Of a DNA stretch of 64,000 nucleotides, positions 35,022 to 45,731 are shown piece by piece (position 1 is the first letter of the stretch; each line of letters begins with the position of its first letter). The stretch comes from Endocalyx cinctus. Its lineage: Eukaryota > Ascomycota > Sordariomycetes > Amphisphaeriales > Apiosporaceae. The translations under genes were made by a program, and so were the position numbers. The notes under the pieces were generated by a model. That model was not told the DNA's origin, did no database searches, and saw only the letters and a program-made list of their open reading frames with translations. Location: contig BCKC01000007.1 of assembly GCA_001600455.1 (NCBI GenBank), positions 549,394 through 613,393 of the forward strand, written 5' to 3'.

Positions 35022-35684
35022 TTACAGCAAAGCAGCAACAACACCGGCCACGGCGAACATGTAGCTGCCCGCGTTCGAGGCAACGGCTATGGCGCCCGAG
35101 CCCTGGTCGGCGGTGGAAGAAGCGCTAGCGGACGACGACGTCTCGGTTGCGGAGCCGGACGAAGAGGATGAATCGGACGATTCAGAGGTGGTGGAGGCCG
35201 GTACGGAAGTAGCGGTGGCGGACCCGGAAGCCAATGTTGTGGTGGTGGCAAAGGCCGAGGCGTTCATGCTACAGGGAAGCATTTAGAGAAATTTCCTTGG
35301 ATGGAAGGAGATGTAAAGAGGAGGTATGGAAAGAAAGAAAGTAATAAGAACATACCAGTAAAGCTCCTTTTGGCTCTCGTAAGTGGAAGAACGGGAGTCG
35401 TTAGGGCAGTTGTTGAAGCAACTTTTTTTTTTTTGAAGGTTCTATTGTTAGTTACGCTATACGCATACGGGAAGAAGAAAAGAGTGCGCTCACGTCATGA
35501 TGGCGGTGTACTTGTCACACAGACAAGAGAAGTCGTTAGTACCGCACGAGTTGACGTAGCCGGTCGTGGTGGTTAAACAGGCCTCGAGGATGTTTTGGGC
35601 CGCGCACTCAGTTCCGGTGGTGGTTGTGGTTTGGGCCGAGACCGCGGTAGCGGCGGCGGCGAAGAAGACGAGAGCGGACTTCAT
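35022..35684 (-). CDS. Small GPI-anchored cell-wall protein with eight cysteines, CFEM-like
   Basis: Three exons on the minus strand: 35494-35684, 35356-35421 and 35022-35268, giving 167 residues. Residues 1-17 are a signal peptide (hydrophobic, ending VSA). Eight cysteines lie at 27, 36, 47, 54, 56, 65, 69 and 86. The CxC pair, Cx3C pair, the x16 final spacing and an Asp three residues before the CxC (D51) match the haem-binding CFEM pattern; the first spacing (x8) is longer than usual. A Ser/Thr-rich stalk follows, and the end is a small-residue site plus hydrophobic tail (FAVAGVVAALL) typical of GPI attachment. Likely at the plasma membrane or wall. Role in haem/iron capture is possible but not shown. 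Confidence 0.85.
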
Positions 35685-37020
35685 TTTTTTTTTTTTGGAG
35701 GTTTCCTTGGGATGAATATGGAAGATTAAGAAGGGTGAGTTTTGATTAGTATATTATATATTAAGTAAAATAAAATAATGAATGTATTAAGAAGAATATG
35801 ATTTGTTAACGAATGTTATTTATATGAAACCTCGTTGATGAACAAATACCGTCGACGAGAAAGACGATTAGAGAGAGGGAGTGAGAGACAGCGAGAGAGA
35901 GAGAAAGGTAGAGAAATAAGAAATAAGAGAAGAAGAAAAAAAAAAAAAGAAGAGTTGATCAGGGCGTTTATGTCCCTTCCCCGGAGATGAGGGGGGTTGA
36001 ACATGCAATATAGGAAGACTAGGTTATAATAATGAAGCTATCTATACATTACCTTACCTAGCTTCAAGGGTAGTAGTACATACACATGATGCATATGTAA
36101 GATATTATGTTCTTGGGCAATATTCTTAGTGTAGTATAATGGAGTCGGCGTCGGCGGCTTAAGCGTTTTCTTTATTATTTTTCCTTTCTTTTTCTTTCCC
36201 TTTCCCCCCCTTCTTCTCTTAAGCAGGTCCAAGTTATATGACCATTGAAGCTGTTCTGTACTATTGTCTTACAAGGGCGGCTCAAATTTTAGGTTTTATT
36301 ATATCCTCGTCTCCATCGGATGCCCGTTTTCTTTCAGCTGAAGTGACATTGACATGAAGGTATTAATTTATCTATTAACTAATTATTATCCTTTTCATCT
36401 CACGCTACTATGTACTCTACTTCTCTCACTTTCTCGTTACTACGTTATACATCGTGACAGAACTTGTAGTGGTGTACTAGGTAGTATCTATTGTCAAGTA
36501 ATCCGGGGATATAAAATATATATCTCGAATATAATACTATGTAATTTGCCAATGTAATATCCGAAATATCGATGCAACCTCCCCGTTCAAGATGAAGGTA
36601 GGGATCAGGGAGCTAAACAGGGCATTCGGCAAGCTAATTTCTCCAATCGGAATGGTTAGGGGGATCTAAGAAAAAAAAAGGGGTCCGGGGGACTGAAGAT
36701 CAATCAAGTTTCTTTGGCGGTTAGTATACTTACTTGTACACTACACTATGTACGGGGTTTTACATTGACCTTTTTTCGCAGACGAATCAGGCATAGCGCA
36801 TCTGCTGCTTTTACATATGTATAGTACTCAGACTCGGCTCAGTCACTCATCAGTCAAGCGTCCTGAGCTGTTGCATTTATGTATATTTATGGATAAATTA
36901 TGCGAAGAAAACGGTAAAGTCGAACGGTAACTACAGTTTAATAACGTGTGGCTTATTAAAGACATAACTACCGTACCACAGCATTTAGGGGAGAAAAAGA
37001 AACGACAATCCCCGGTACCG
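35685..37020. other. 1.3-kb intergenic region
   Basis: Purine- and pyrimidine-rich low-complexity stretches (35860-35955 and 36170-36215). No supported gene. Confidence 0.55.
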
Positions 37021-38276
37021 TTAGGTAAACGAACTTGACCGTTGGTTTCTTTGATCGGAATTCAACACTTCCCACTCCTGAGTGACTGTGATAGCATGCT
37101 CATTTCCCTGATCAGAAACTTCTCGGTGACTACCGGGGTAAATGTTAGTAAGGGGTACATCATCGTTAAGATGCTCGAAGCCATGGTCGTAAACACGATC
37201 GGCTACACGTGAGTAAGGCGGCTCTTTGCTTGCAACTGTACTAGTCGGGTAAGTACTCTTGCTATTTTTGCTCTTTTTTTTACAAGACCGGCCACCGAAG
37301 ATCTTTCGAAGAGCCGGCATGATGGTTGGAAGGCAAGCGTTTATCACGCCGAGGGTAGGTTCCAAGATAGAATATATGGAAACACCGGTGGTTGTATACG
37401 TGATATCTGCGAGGTCCCATTTCGTAATTGATATGACTCGTAGTAGAGATAGAATACAAATCCTAGAGGCTGGTCAGAACTCGATTTTCAAGGATTTAAG
37501 ACTTGTTCCACCTACAGGATACCTAGGCCAAACATTGCGGCAACACCAAACTTTTTGGCTAACGGTATTTGCAAACGAAACACGAGCGGTATCGGCAATG
37601 CTACTACTACAACGTCGATAAGAAGATTCGTGATACCAGCCAGGAGATAGGCGATACTTTGGTTAGTACATTTGCCGCCGGGTATCGTCTTGTCCCAGTT
37701 GTATTCTACCGGCTGGCATAATACAAAGCTTTCTAAAAGCACGCTGATAAAATAGAGTATTGAAACTGCCATAGCCCCGTAGCAGAAGCGATGGAATCTT
37801 TTGTTCGGAAACACGACCGTATAGAGCGAGAGTATCGAGAACTTGACACAAGTATTCGCGGATGCCCAAAGCAACTGCCCCGGGATATTAAACTTGGGAT
37901 AAGCAAGTTAGCGGTGCATCGCGTCGAATTAATAGGGGTAGACAAACCAGAAGGTAGTATTTAAACGCTTTTGGGTTCGTGGAGAGGAGCTCGTCGACAT
38001 GAACCCCGGTAGCTCCTACGAAGACGGCTATTCATAGTTTAGAGTCAGTTATGGTGTGATCTCAGATGATAAAGTCAACCTGGTATGCTTACTCCCAAAA
38101 ATAACCGAGACAGCTCCTAGAGCTAAGATCAACGCTGCGATAGCTATATAATCATTGAATTTAAGTGACAACTTGGTAATCCGTCTTGACCATAACCGCA
38201 GGAAGAGGGCGAGTATGGCAAGCGGGGTCGTTATGAACCCGATGATGAGCACCTTTTCAGCGCCCCACGAGAACAT
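37021..38276 (-). CDS. Rhodopsin-like (PTH11-related) 7TM integral membrane protein
   Basis: Four exons on the minus strand: 38093-38276, 37948-38027, 37516-37874 and 37021-37462, giving 354 residues. The start is the first ATG after an in-frame stop. Membrane segments appear in the family order: VLIIGFITTPLAILALFLRL, then RRITKLSLKFNDY and its helix, LLWASANTCVKFSILSLY, ILYFISVLLESFVLCQPV, ITNLLIDVVVVALPIPL and FGVAAMFGLGILICILSLLRV. The last is in EPTLGVINACLPTIMPALRKIF. A soluble tail of about 90 residues follows. There is no CFEM domain. The family is common in moulds; ligands are unknown for most members. It is unlinked in sequence to the transporter fusion 6 kb away but of the same fold. 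Confidence 0.87.
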
Positions 38277-39519
38277 GGTTGGAGACAATGTTGTTGTTAT
38301 GTTCAGCGTAGAAAAGAGTTCAAATTATAAGTTCGCGCAGGTAGAAGTATATTTCTTCTCTTCAAGGACGCACATAGATAATCTCCGTAGTCTTCGACAG
38401 ATGGACAGAGATCGATTCACGCCGTTTTTATTAAGGGGAGTTTTTTTTTTCATTGTCAGTGATCTCACGCCTCCCAGTAGGTTTGTGCTTATTGCGGTTG
38501 CAGGCCAAAGTTTGGAACCAAATGTAAGCAACACTCTTGTACACACCATGAATTCTTCGGTATGATTTATAGGCCCTTGAAATAGAGATACTTCAAAATC
38601 AATAGGTACGTAGGTTCAATGTGCTCTGTCGGTCTCGCTGTTTACTTCCCTTGTTTAGTTACAGATATTTCATTCACTATCTCTCAAAACCTATCCATCA
38701 TACCACAGCATTTCTCCCGACTACTTGGGCTCATCCGTATGTGTACAGTTTTAACGACGGACCCTCCACAGGTTTCTAATCTGTTCTTCAATTCTTATCG
38801 GTGTCGAAGGTGGTGTAGACGTGTAACGGTAGTGTCGATCTATCTCACCGAAATAAATCAGAATTGGCTAGCCGTGCAGCCCATAAGCCATTAGGAAACC
38901 GACAGCTCTCGAGATGACAGGCACCGTGACCAACAGCAACACACTCTAATCCTTCCATCCCAGTTAGCTACCGAATGGTGAGAATCAGAGCCTCTAACGT
39001 AAGTACCGGTGCATAATGTCGAAAGTAACGTTAATCGCTACCTGTTTACCTAGTCTAGTTGTAAGATCACTTGTTAGACCGTTGAAATGCTTTTTTATTT
39101 TATTTTTTATTTTCTTTAAATCCTGGCATGTTGTACAGGTTCGGCTACATGCGTATGTGTGTGACTGGTAAGCATCATACGAATTACCCATGTCTGATAA
39201 GAGTAACAATTATCTCTGCATCAATACCTATGTCCCTTTGTACCAACTGCATACCCACTACCCACTACAAGCCGCCAGTAAATTACGTTACTGGTCCAAG
39301 GTTTTTACTAATTAATCGTAAGGTATGGAGATGATGCACACTTCGCTCCATGATAATATTAATAAACTCGCCCCCTTCTTCCAGAGTGAATGTGATTGTA
39401 GCAGATATAATACAGCACCACCTTGCCTACGTCCATAAACACTTTCGCAGCGAAACGGAAATTTCTTAAAGACTATATCACATTTAATATTCCTACTGCT
39501 CCCATATTATGTCACGGGA
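38277..39519. other. 1.2-kb intergenic (divergent promoter region)
   Basis: Separates the divergent 7TM gene and the GMC oxidoreductase. Short open frames here lack family resemblance or splice support. Confidence 0.55.
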
Positions 39520-41416
39520 ATGGAGTACTTTGACTTTGTAATTGTCGGTGGCGGCACAGCAGGACTCGTTCTTGCTAATCGTCTATCGGAAGATGCGAGC
39601 CAGTCGATCTTAGTCCTCGAGGCTGGATCAGACCGCAGTGAAGATTTGCAAGTCACCGTCCCGGCCTTCTATGCGGCTCTGTTAGGGACCGGCGTTGACT
39701 GGAATTTTGAATCTGAGCCCCAGGTACGTCTCATCAATGCGTGGTTACATTTTTAGAATAAACTTTCTCAACTGGATTGAATTGCAGCCTATGCTCCGGA
39801 ATAGACGAGCCAATTTGAATCAGGGAAAGACTTTGGGCGGCTCTAGTTCCCTGAACGCGCAGGTCTTCGCTCCGCCTACCCGGAAGATCATCGACGCCTG
39901 GTCCTCGCTTGGAAACGAGGGGTGGGACTGGGAAGCCCTTCGTCATTTCTACGACAAGACCTATAGCGTGCCAGCCGTTAATGACTCTCTGAAGGAGACA
40001 TTAGGCATAGATGCCTGGTCCCCGCAAACCGACGCGATTCAAGGTCCGGTCCAGGTTTCCTTCCCGGAGCCATCGCATCCCGTTCGGAAGGCCTGGGTCG
40101 ACACCTTTAAAAATCTAGGATATCCTACAACCGAAGACCTATGGACTAACGAAACCTTCGGGGCTTTTAGTAACTTCGCAACCGTGCATCCGACTTCGGC
40201 GCGGAGAGTCAGTTCAACCACGGCTTATTACCATCCCACCCAGCATCGACAAAATCTCCGCGTCCTCACCAATGCAACGGCAGAAAAGATACTGTTTAGA
40301 TCAAGTACGACCGAAGCTACCGGTGTCCAATATCAACACGATAACCAAACAAAGGTCGTTTTGGCCCGTAAAGAAGTAATCCTCGCTGCTGGCGCTCTAC
40401 AGTCACCTAAATTACTGGAGCTTTCCGGCATCGGCAATCCGGATATCCTCGCTCGCAATGGTATTGACGTTGTTCAGGACTTACCCGGTGTCGGTGAGAA
40501 TCTACAGGACCATCTTGTCTGTGATATCAGCTTCGAGGCACAGGATACGTTAGAAACAAAAGACGCTCTTATGAGACAAGAACCGGACGCGTTAGCAAGT
40601 ATGATGAATCAATACATGTCAAATCATACGGGCGTACTTACGTCTTCTGGTATATTGACGTATGCTTATGTGCCTACCGTCAACGTCATTTCAGCCGAAG
40701 CTCGAGAGTCGTTAGAAAAGCTTCTAGATGACGTTCGTCCTGCGCCAGATACGGGAAGCGCTTCAAATGATACCTTAGCCCGGAACCAAGCCTTTTATCA
40801 GGTCGCTCGGAAGACTCTTCTTGACCCCAACGAGCCATCCGGCGTTTATCTCAGCGCGCTAGGTCAAAACCCTCTCAAAACCGATAACGTTACGGGGGAG
40901 AGAAGTCTGGATATGCTTCCAGGTAAACATCTGTTGATGGCTGGCATATTATCCCACCCCCTCTCTCGTGGGCACGTCCATATCAAATCAGCCGATATTT
41001 CCGACCCTCCTGCTATCGATCCCAAGTACTTAACGAACCCGGTCGATATTGAGATATTCGCAAACCACATGCTATACCTTCGGACCGTCGCCTCGTCTCC
41101 GCCGTTGGCTAACCTCTTGAAGCTACCTTTGACAGCATCCCGCTCGTTGTCAAACTTGACCGACCTAGAGAGCGCCAAGGAGTATGTTCAGCTCCGTTCC
41201 AATTCGATGTGGCACCCGGCGGGTTCGTGTTCTATGCTCCCTAGAGAGAAGGGTGGCGTAGTTGATACGACTCTGAAGGTTTACGGGACCAGAAATCTTC
41301 GCGTTATCGACGCAAGTGCCGTCCCGTTACTACCACCCGGAAACTTGCAGTCAACGGTATATGCCCTCGCAGAGAAGGCGGCGTCTATAATTAAAACGGA
41401 ATATTCTTTGAAGTAG
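39520..41416 (+). CDS. GMC-family FAD-dependent oxidoreductase
   Basis: Two exons, 39520-39723 and 39788-41416, giving 610 residues. The FAD-binding Rossmann motif GGGTAG is at 10-15, followed by LANRLSE. GKTLGGSSSLNAQ is the first GMC signature region and AGALQSPKLLELSGIG the second. The catalytic pair at the C-terminus is H544 (WHPAGSC) and N587 (PPGNLQ), and NLQSTVYALAEKAA closes the domain. There is no signal peptide, so the enzyme is probably intracellular, unlike secreted aryl-alcohol or glucose oxidases. It is closest in look to choline-dehydrogenase/versicolorin-B-like fungal members. Substrate cannot be assigned. Confidence 0.94.
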
Positions 41417-41520
41417 CACATATATATATATATATATATATTCAGATGTTTGTCTTTTCGGGTATGCTTTATAAAGCAGTTGTTAAAGAATCAGGTACAG
41501 CTAAGGTCCAAAAAAAAAAA

Positions 41521-41564
<44 letters not shown>

Positions 41565-42808
41565 AACAAGATATAGTTAGGTAGCATAGTTAGCTCGTAT
41601 CAAAATAAGCCCATTCTGTTCCACCATCGTCGTCTAATATCATGGCAGAACGTTCGTGAACTTGCTTCTCGGTCAAGCCCCTCTATGAGCTCAATCGAAG
41701 CTTGAGTAATAGGCAATACCAGCATTCCAGTACGGAAGGTCGGGTCATTTCTGTGGATATACGGTTCGTTATTTAGCCACAACTTAGACGGAAAACTATC
41801 CGTAATAAAAAGTATTACTGTACACAGTAAATATTTGTTGAAAGTTATTTACCGAGATAGGATTTATGTACATATGAAATTTTATTTTTATAATATACGA
41901 GGGCTTATTATATGTAGTAGTTCCGGACATAATTCAAGCTAAGCTCATGTACCTATCGAGCACCTAATCCCCGCTGTAAAACCTATTTATCAGGGCTGTC
42001 AGGGTACTTACCTACACTATTTCTCCCTAATATTACATACTAAATATCCCCCTTATTTTATTAGCTTCTTTACTTCTATTTTCTCATTCTTTGAATTGGT
42101 TCTATCAAGAAAGAAGAAGAGAGAAAAAAAAAAGACGGAGTATATAGAAAGCACCTCTATACTGAATCTCGCGTATGCTTAAATACGATAGATGTTATTG
42201 ACTGAAGTATTCTGTATCTATATCATACACAGACTGCAATGTAATATTTCTCGAAGCACATGTCAAAAGAAAAGTAGTGTAACATAATTATTTCAATACT
42301 AATTTCCTGCAAGACCCTGCCGAGAAAAGAGAACCTAGACCTGAACCCCTGGTGCTTGACCGAGACTACACTACAACGAGTAAGTGGTATAGACTCAATC
42401 CGATTGGCACATAGGCTTGCCGTAGTATCGATATTGGTGTCTTTTGGGAGAGGAACATCTGAGAACGGTATACGTGCTAGGCTAGTATAGTCGTGTATAA
42501 GACATACATATTATGAAACCAAGTTGGCAATCTAATGAAAGAAAAAGAAAAGAAAAGAAAAAGAAAAGCCAAAAGCCATTCGGCACTGGTAAGACCGAAT
42601 GCATGTATCTCTATCGCCAATCTATACTATTATCCTCTATCCCGCGTCGTAACGACAAAGACATTCACCAACCTCTACCCTCGACACCATTTGCAAACGC
42701 GGGCAGAGAGGTAGATATGCCGTGGTACCTTACTTCCGTAGAATTGGGTATGAAATACAATATACCTATACTAGCTGGTTATAAGCGTAGTAGAGAAGCA
42801 TTTTGAAC
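41417..42808. other. 1.4-kb intergenic region with simple repeats
   Basis: Contains (TA)n at 41419-41441, an A-run with (GAAA)n at 41510-41566 and A/G-rich stretches near 42535-42570. No supported gene. Confidence 0.55.
41510..41566. repeat. Poly(A) followed by (GAAA)n microsatellite
   Basis: A-run of 13 followed by about eleven GAAA units, read directly. Confidence 0.95.
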
Positions 42809-43705
42809 CTAGTGTGTTAAATGTGCCACCCTCGCCTCGAGCGCGGCATTCGTCGTCTCCAGCTGACGAATCTTATCCCTGAGGTCTTCCGTACTTTCGG
42901 CCGCCTCGACCGAGATCTCCTGCGCGACCTTGACGAAGCGCCAGAGACGGAGGATAACGATCAGGGAGACGATCTCCTCGCCTATCTTGCCGTGTTCGAC
43001 CACGTCAACCACGAAGCTGATCACGATGACGAAGGCGTCGAAAATGTGAAACCACGAGGTAAAGAATCTAGTAATTTGGTTTTGGAGGGTTATTATCACT
43101 TCTTTAGTAGTTTTTTTTTTTTTTTTTTTTTTTTTTTTGGATATTTCCATTTAATGGACAACCAGTGGGAAAAAAAAGGATTAAATAATTAATAGAACTT
43201 ACTCCGACCCTTCGGCAAAGATATCCAACGCCAGTTCCAGCATGAATATGCAACTCAACGCGAGCGAGAAGTTTGTCAACGCGTCTCGCGTCGGCCGGAC
43301 CCACGCTTCGTCCGACCGACCTAGCTCGCACGTTATTAACGCGATGAAGATATCCGCCAGTATACCGGCAACATCGAGTATGACCAGAGTTAGGACAACG
43401 TAATGTTTGGCGTGCGATCGGAAGAAACGTTGCGTGGTTTTGCGGGCTAATTGCCAATAATACGGGCTTTCATCGTTGCTTTCATTTTCATTTTCGTCTT
43501 CGTCTTCCCCTGCTTCTAGATCTTCATCTTGATCGTCATCTCGAATTTGTCTTGGCGGTAAGTGCTGACGTTGTTGGAATATCACCTGTCGATTTTCTAT
43601 CAAGATTGAAATAGACAGAACAATTTAGTTCAATTCGACTTCTTCTGCATACTTTCTGAAATCCCACGTACCGTTGCCAAGTAAGGGAGTACGAGTATTC
43701 TCCAT
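42809..43705 (-). CDS. Hv1-type voltage-gated proton channel
   Basis: Three exons on the minus strand: 43672-43705, 43203-43596 and 42809-43067, giving 228 residues. It is a bare voltage-sensor domain with four helices and no pore module. S1 holds the selectivity aspartate D86 (VILDVAGILAD) and D93 at the place of human E119. S2 has E132, S3 has D153 (FHIFDA) and D164 (SFVVDV). S4 reads LRLWRFVKV with R183, R186 and K189 as gating charges and Gln where human Hv1 has Asn214. An acidic N-terminus (about 31-55) precedes S1, and a short C-terminal coiled coil (STEDLRDKIRQLETTNAALEA region) suggests a dimer. Such channels extrude protons across the plasma membrane. Intron 2 carries a 28-base poly(T) run on the plus strand. 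Confidence 0.9.
43111..43138. repeat. 28-base poly(T) run inside Hv1 intron 2
   Basis: Counted directly; on the coding strand it is a poly(A) run between donor and acceptor. Confidence 0.95.
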
Positions 43706-44174
43706 CGTGTTATCCCTATCGTTCTCGCCCCCACAAGCAGCGCTGTATATATACTACAGAAGCAATTGAATTTATTTCCTATTTAATATTTTGCAGAAAT
43801 TCGAAAGACGTGTCAAGCTGGATCCAATGTAGAGCGACGTGTAAAATAGAAATAATTTAAAGTTGATATGATTTGATCAATTTACATCCATTATATTTAA
43901 CTACACCAAACTAGGATCTACCTTCTTCCTCTCTACTTTCGGTTATTTATGGGCCTACTTCATCGTATCACATTTCTTTACTTTTTTTTCACAGACGTGA
44001 AGGCACGATAGAAAATATCAAAATAAATAATTCGTATAAATAAACAAATCATTATTTAGTAGACAAGTGATTTAATAACTTACTATGTAAGAAGTATAGT
44101 TGATGGGTATATATATATATATGTATACATACTTGAATTATTGTAAATCCCAATTCCGAAATTTCCACATCCCC
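43706..44174. other. Intergenic: Hv1 upstream region
   Basis: AT-rich spacer between two minus-strand genes; presumed Hv1 promoter, no motif singled out. Confidence 0.5.
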
Positions 44175-45281
44175 CTACCATACACCTCCCAAACCCCCCT
44201 CAATATCAGCAAAAACACCCACCCCTTTCCTACCCAGCGCCGTCCCTACCCCAACCGCCGCAGCGCCCACGTTCTTCATCCTCCTATACCCGTGCGCATC
44301 GCTTACGCCGCCCACGCCCACGACGACGATATGTTTCGTCGCCTCGTGCCGATCCAGCATCCTACGCAGCGTCCTCACGTTCCCCAGCGCGAGCGGGTGC
44401 AGCGGCGCGCCCGCCAGGCCGCCCATTCCTTCTCCGGCCAATTTTGGGCTGCCTCCCCCGGAATCGAGCACGAGGCAGGAGCCAAGCGTATTCGTCGCCG
44501 TGAGGAAGCTCACCGGACAGTAGTGGTGGTGGTGCCGGTGGTGTTCTTCCTTCTCGTCCAGCAGGGTTGAGATCAGCGTCTCGAACTGGCCCGCGTGTGT
44601 GTAAGGAGGCGTTTTTAGACCCCAAGGTATCTTCTTCCCTTCCTCCCCGATAGATAGTAACGAGGCCACTTTGGATATCGCCTCTATATATCGCCTCAAA
44701 CTGACCCCATCATACGCCGGCGGCGGCTTTCCGGGGATGTTGGGACAGCTGAGGTTTACCTCTAGCGCGAGATCTATCGTCATCTTCCCGCCCCCTTTCT
44801 CGTTTACGTTGTTCTGCATGAATGAATCCCGAAACGCGGCTACCTTCTCGTAGCAAGTAGCCACCTCATCGGGAGTACCCGTGACCGACACGATGAACCA
44901 CTTTCTTCTACTTCTCTGTTCCCCCTTCTTCTCCAACAGAATTTGCCGTAAGAATCCCAAATACTCGTCTAGTGAGATGGGACTATACCCGAGGGTGTTC
45001 AAGCTAGCGAGCTCTTTCTGGTTCTGTTCATCTTTCGGGCCTCGAACTTGCCCGCTACTCCCCACCGTCGATGACTCGTGGCTGCCCGGGTCAAAAAAGC
45101 AAAACTGATGAGCATCATCGTCATGTGGGAAGCCATCCAACAAGCTCGTTCGCGTAGTCACGGCTCCGGTGGACGTGCATGTGTAAAGGTCCCTCAGATC
45201 ATCGAGTGTAGTAGCCCAAGGATTAGCCGAATTCAGTAAAGGGGGCTGAATGTCGAGGGGCGGAGGTGGCGAGTTGTTCAT
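44175..45281 (-). CDS. Dihydroorotate dehydrogenase, class 1A-like (fumarate-type, soluble)
   Basis: Intronless, 368 residues from the ATG at 45281 (in-frame codons upstream lack ATG). The N-terminus has the family segments LLNSANPWATT, TGAVTTRTSLLDGF and SLNTLGYSPI. Catalytic cysteine C179 lies in NLSCPNIPGKPP, the class 1A active-site loop, and the FMN phosphate site is in VGVGGVSDAHGYRRM and AVGVGTALGR. Class 1A enzymes oxidise dihydroorotate in the cytosol with fumarate; most filamentous fungi make pyrimidines with the mitochondrial class 2 enzyme and keep 1A-like paralogues of uncertain role. Insertions, including a His-rich run (HHRHHHH) and a Gly/Ser-rich loop, depart from the compact bacterial form. 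Function as true DHODH is inferred. Confidence 0.87.
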   Translation of the reverse strand: MNNSPPPPLDIQPPLLNSANPWATTLDDLRDLYTCTSTGAVTTRTSLLDGFPHDDDAHQFCFFDPGSHESSTVGSSGQVRGPKDEQNQKELASLNTLGYSPISLDEYLGFLRQILLEKKGEQRSRRKWFIVSVTGTPDEVATCYEKVAAFRDSFMQNNVNEKGGGKMTIDLALEVNLSCPNIPGKPPPAYDGVSLRRYIEAISKVASLLSIGEEGKKIPWGLKTPPYTHAGQFETLISTLLDEKEEHHRHHHHYCPVSFLTATNTLGSCLVLDSGGGSPKLAGEGMGGLAGAPLHPLALGNVRTLRRMLDRHEATKHIVVVGVGGVSDAHGYRRMKNVGAAAVGVGTALGRKGVGVFADIEGGLGGVW

Positions 45282-45731
45282 CACGACTTTCAATTTTAGT
45301 TTGCTTACTTCTCTCTTTCTCTGTCTCTTCCTATTTTTCACCTCGGGTCTTCAAAGTATATAAATTAATGAAGTGAAGCAAGATTTGTTAAACAAACGAT
45401 TTACCTTAAGTAGGCGGGTATCGCCGACCATTGATGAGGGGGGCGGGGTTGATAAGATAAGTATATATTTACATGCATGCGTGGATGGATGGGAATGATA
45501 GCCAAAGTTAGTTAAACATAAACATTGTCGAATGTCTTGCTATGGATCTCGTCTGAATTAATATCAAAGGTAATTTATTCTAGCAAAAGTAAGATGAGCC
45601 TAATTTTGCAGTGTTGGGATTTATATATGCTCTGGCACAATGCAGTCTCATCCGTCATCATCATAGTTGCGTATAAGCAAGAAATTCCAGCGTTAATGAT
45701 TCCACCGGACCTTAATCTGTCGTCTTGACAT
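45282..45731. other. Intergenic between minus-strand genes
   Basis: DHODH upstream region and 3' flank of the RING gene. Nothing further recognised. Confidence 0.55.

Noticed and set aside
39695..39787. GMC gene starting inside the intron as a separate single-exon ORF
   Set aside because: The upstream exon supplies the FAD-binding GGGTAG motif, and GTACGT/TTGCAG splice sites keep the frame, so the two-exon model is preferred.
41600..41782. Possible last exon on the minus strand (after an ATATCCACAG acceptor, ending RRRWWNRMGLF)
   Set aside because: No upstream exon with a matching frame or family resemblance; too little to call a gene.
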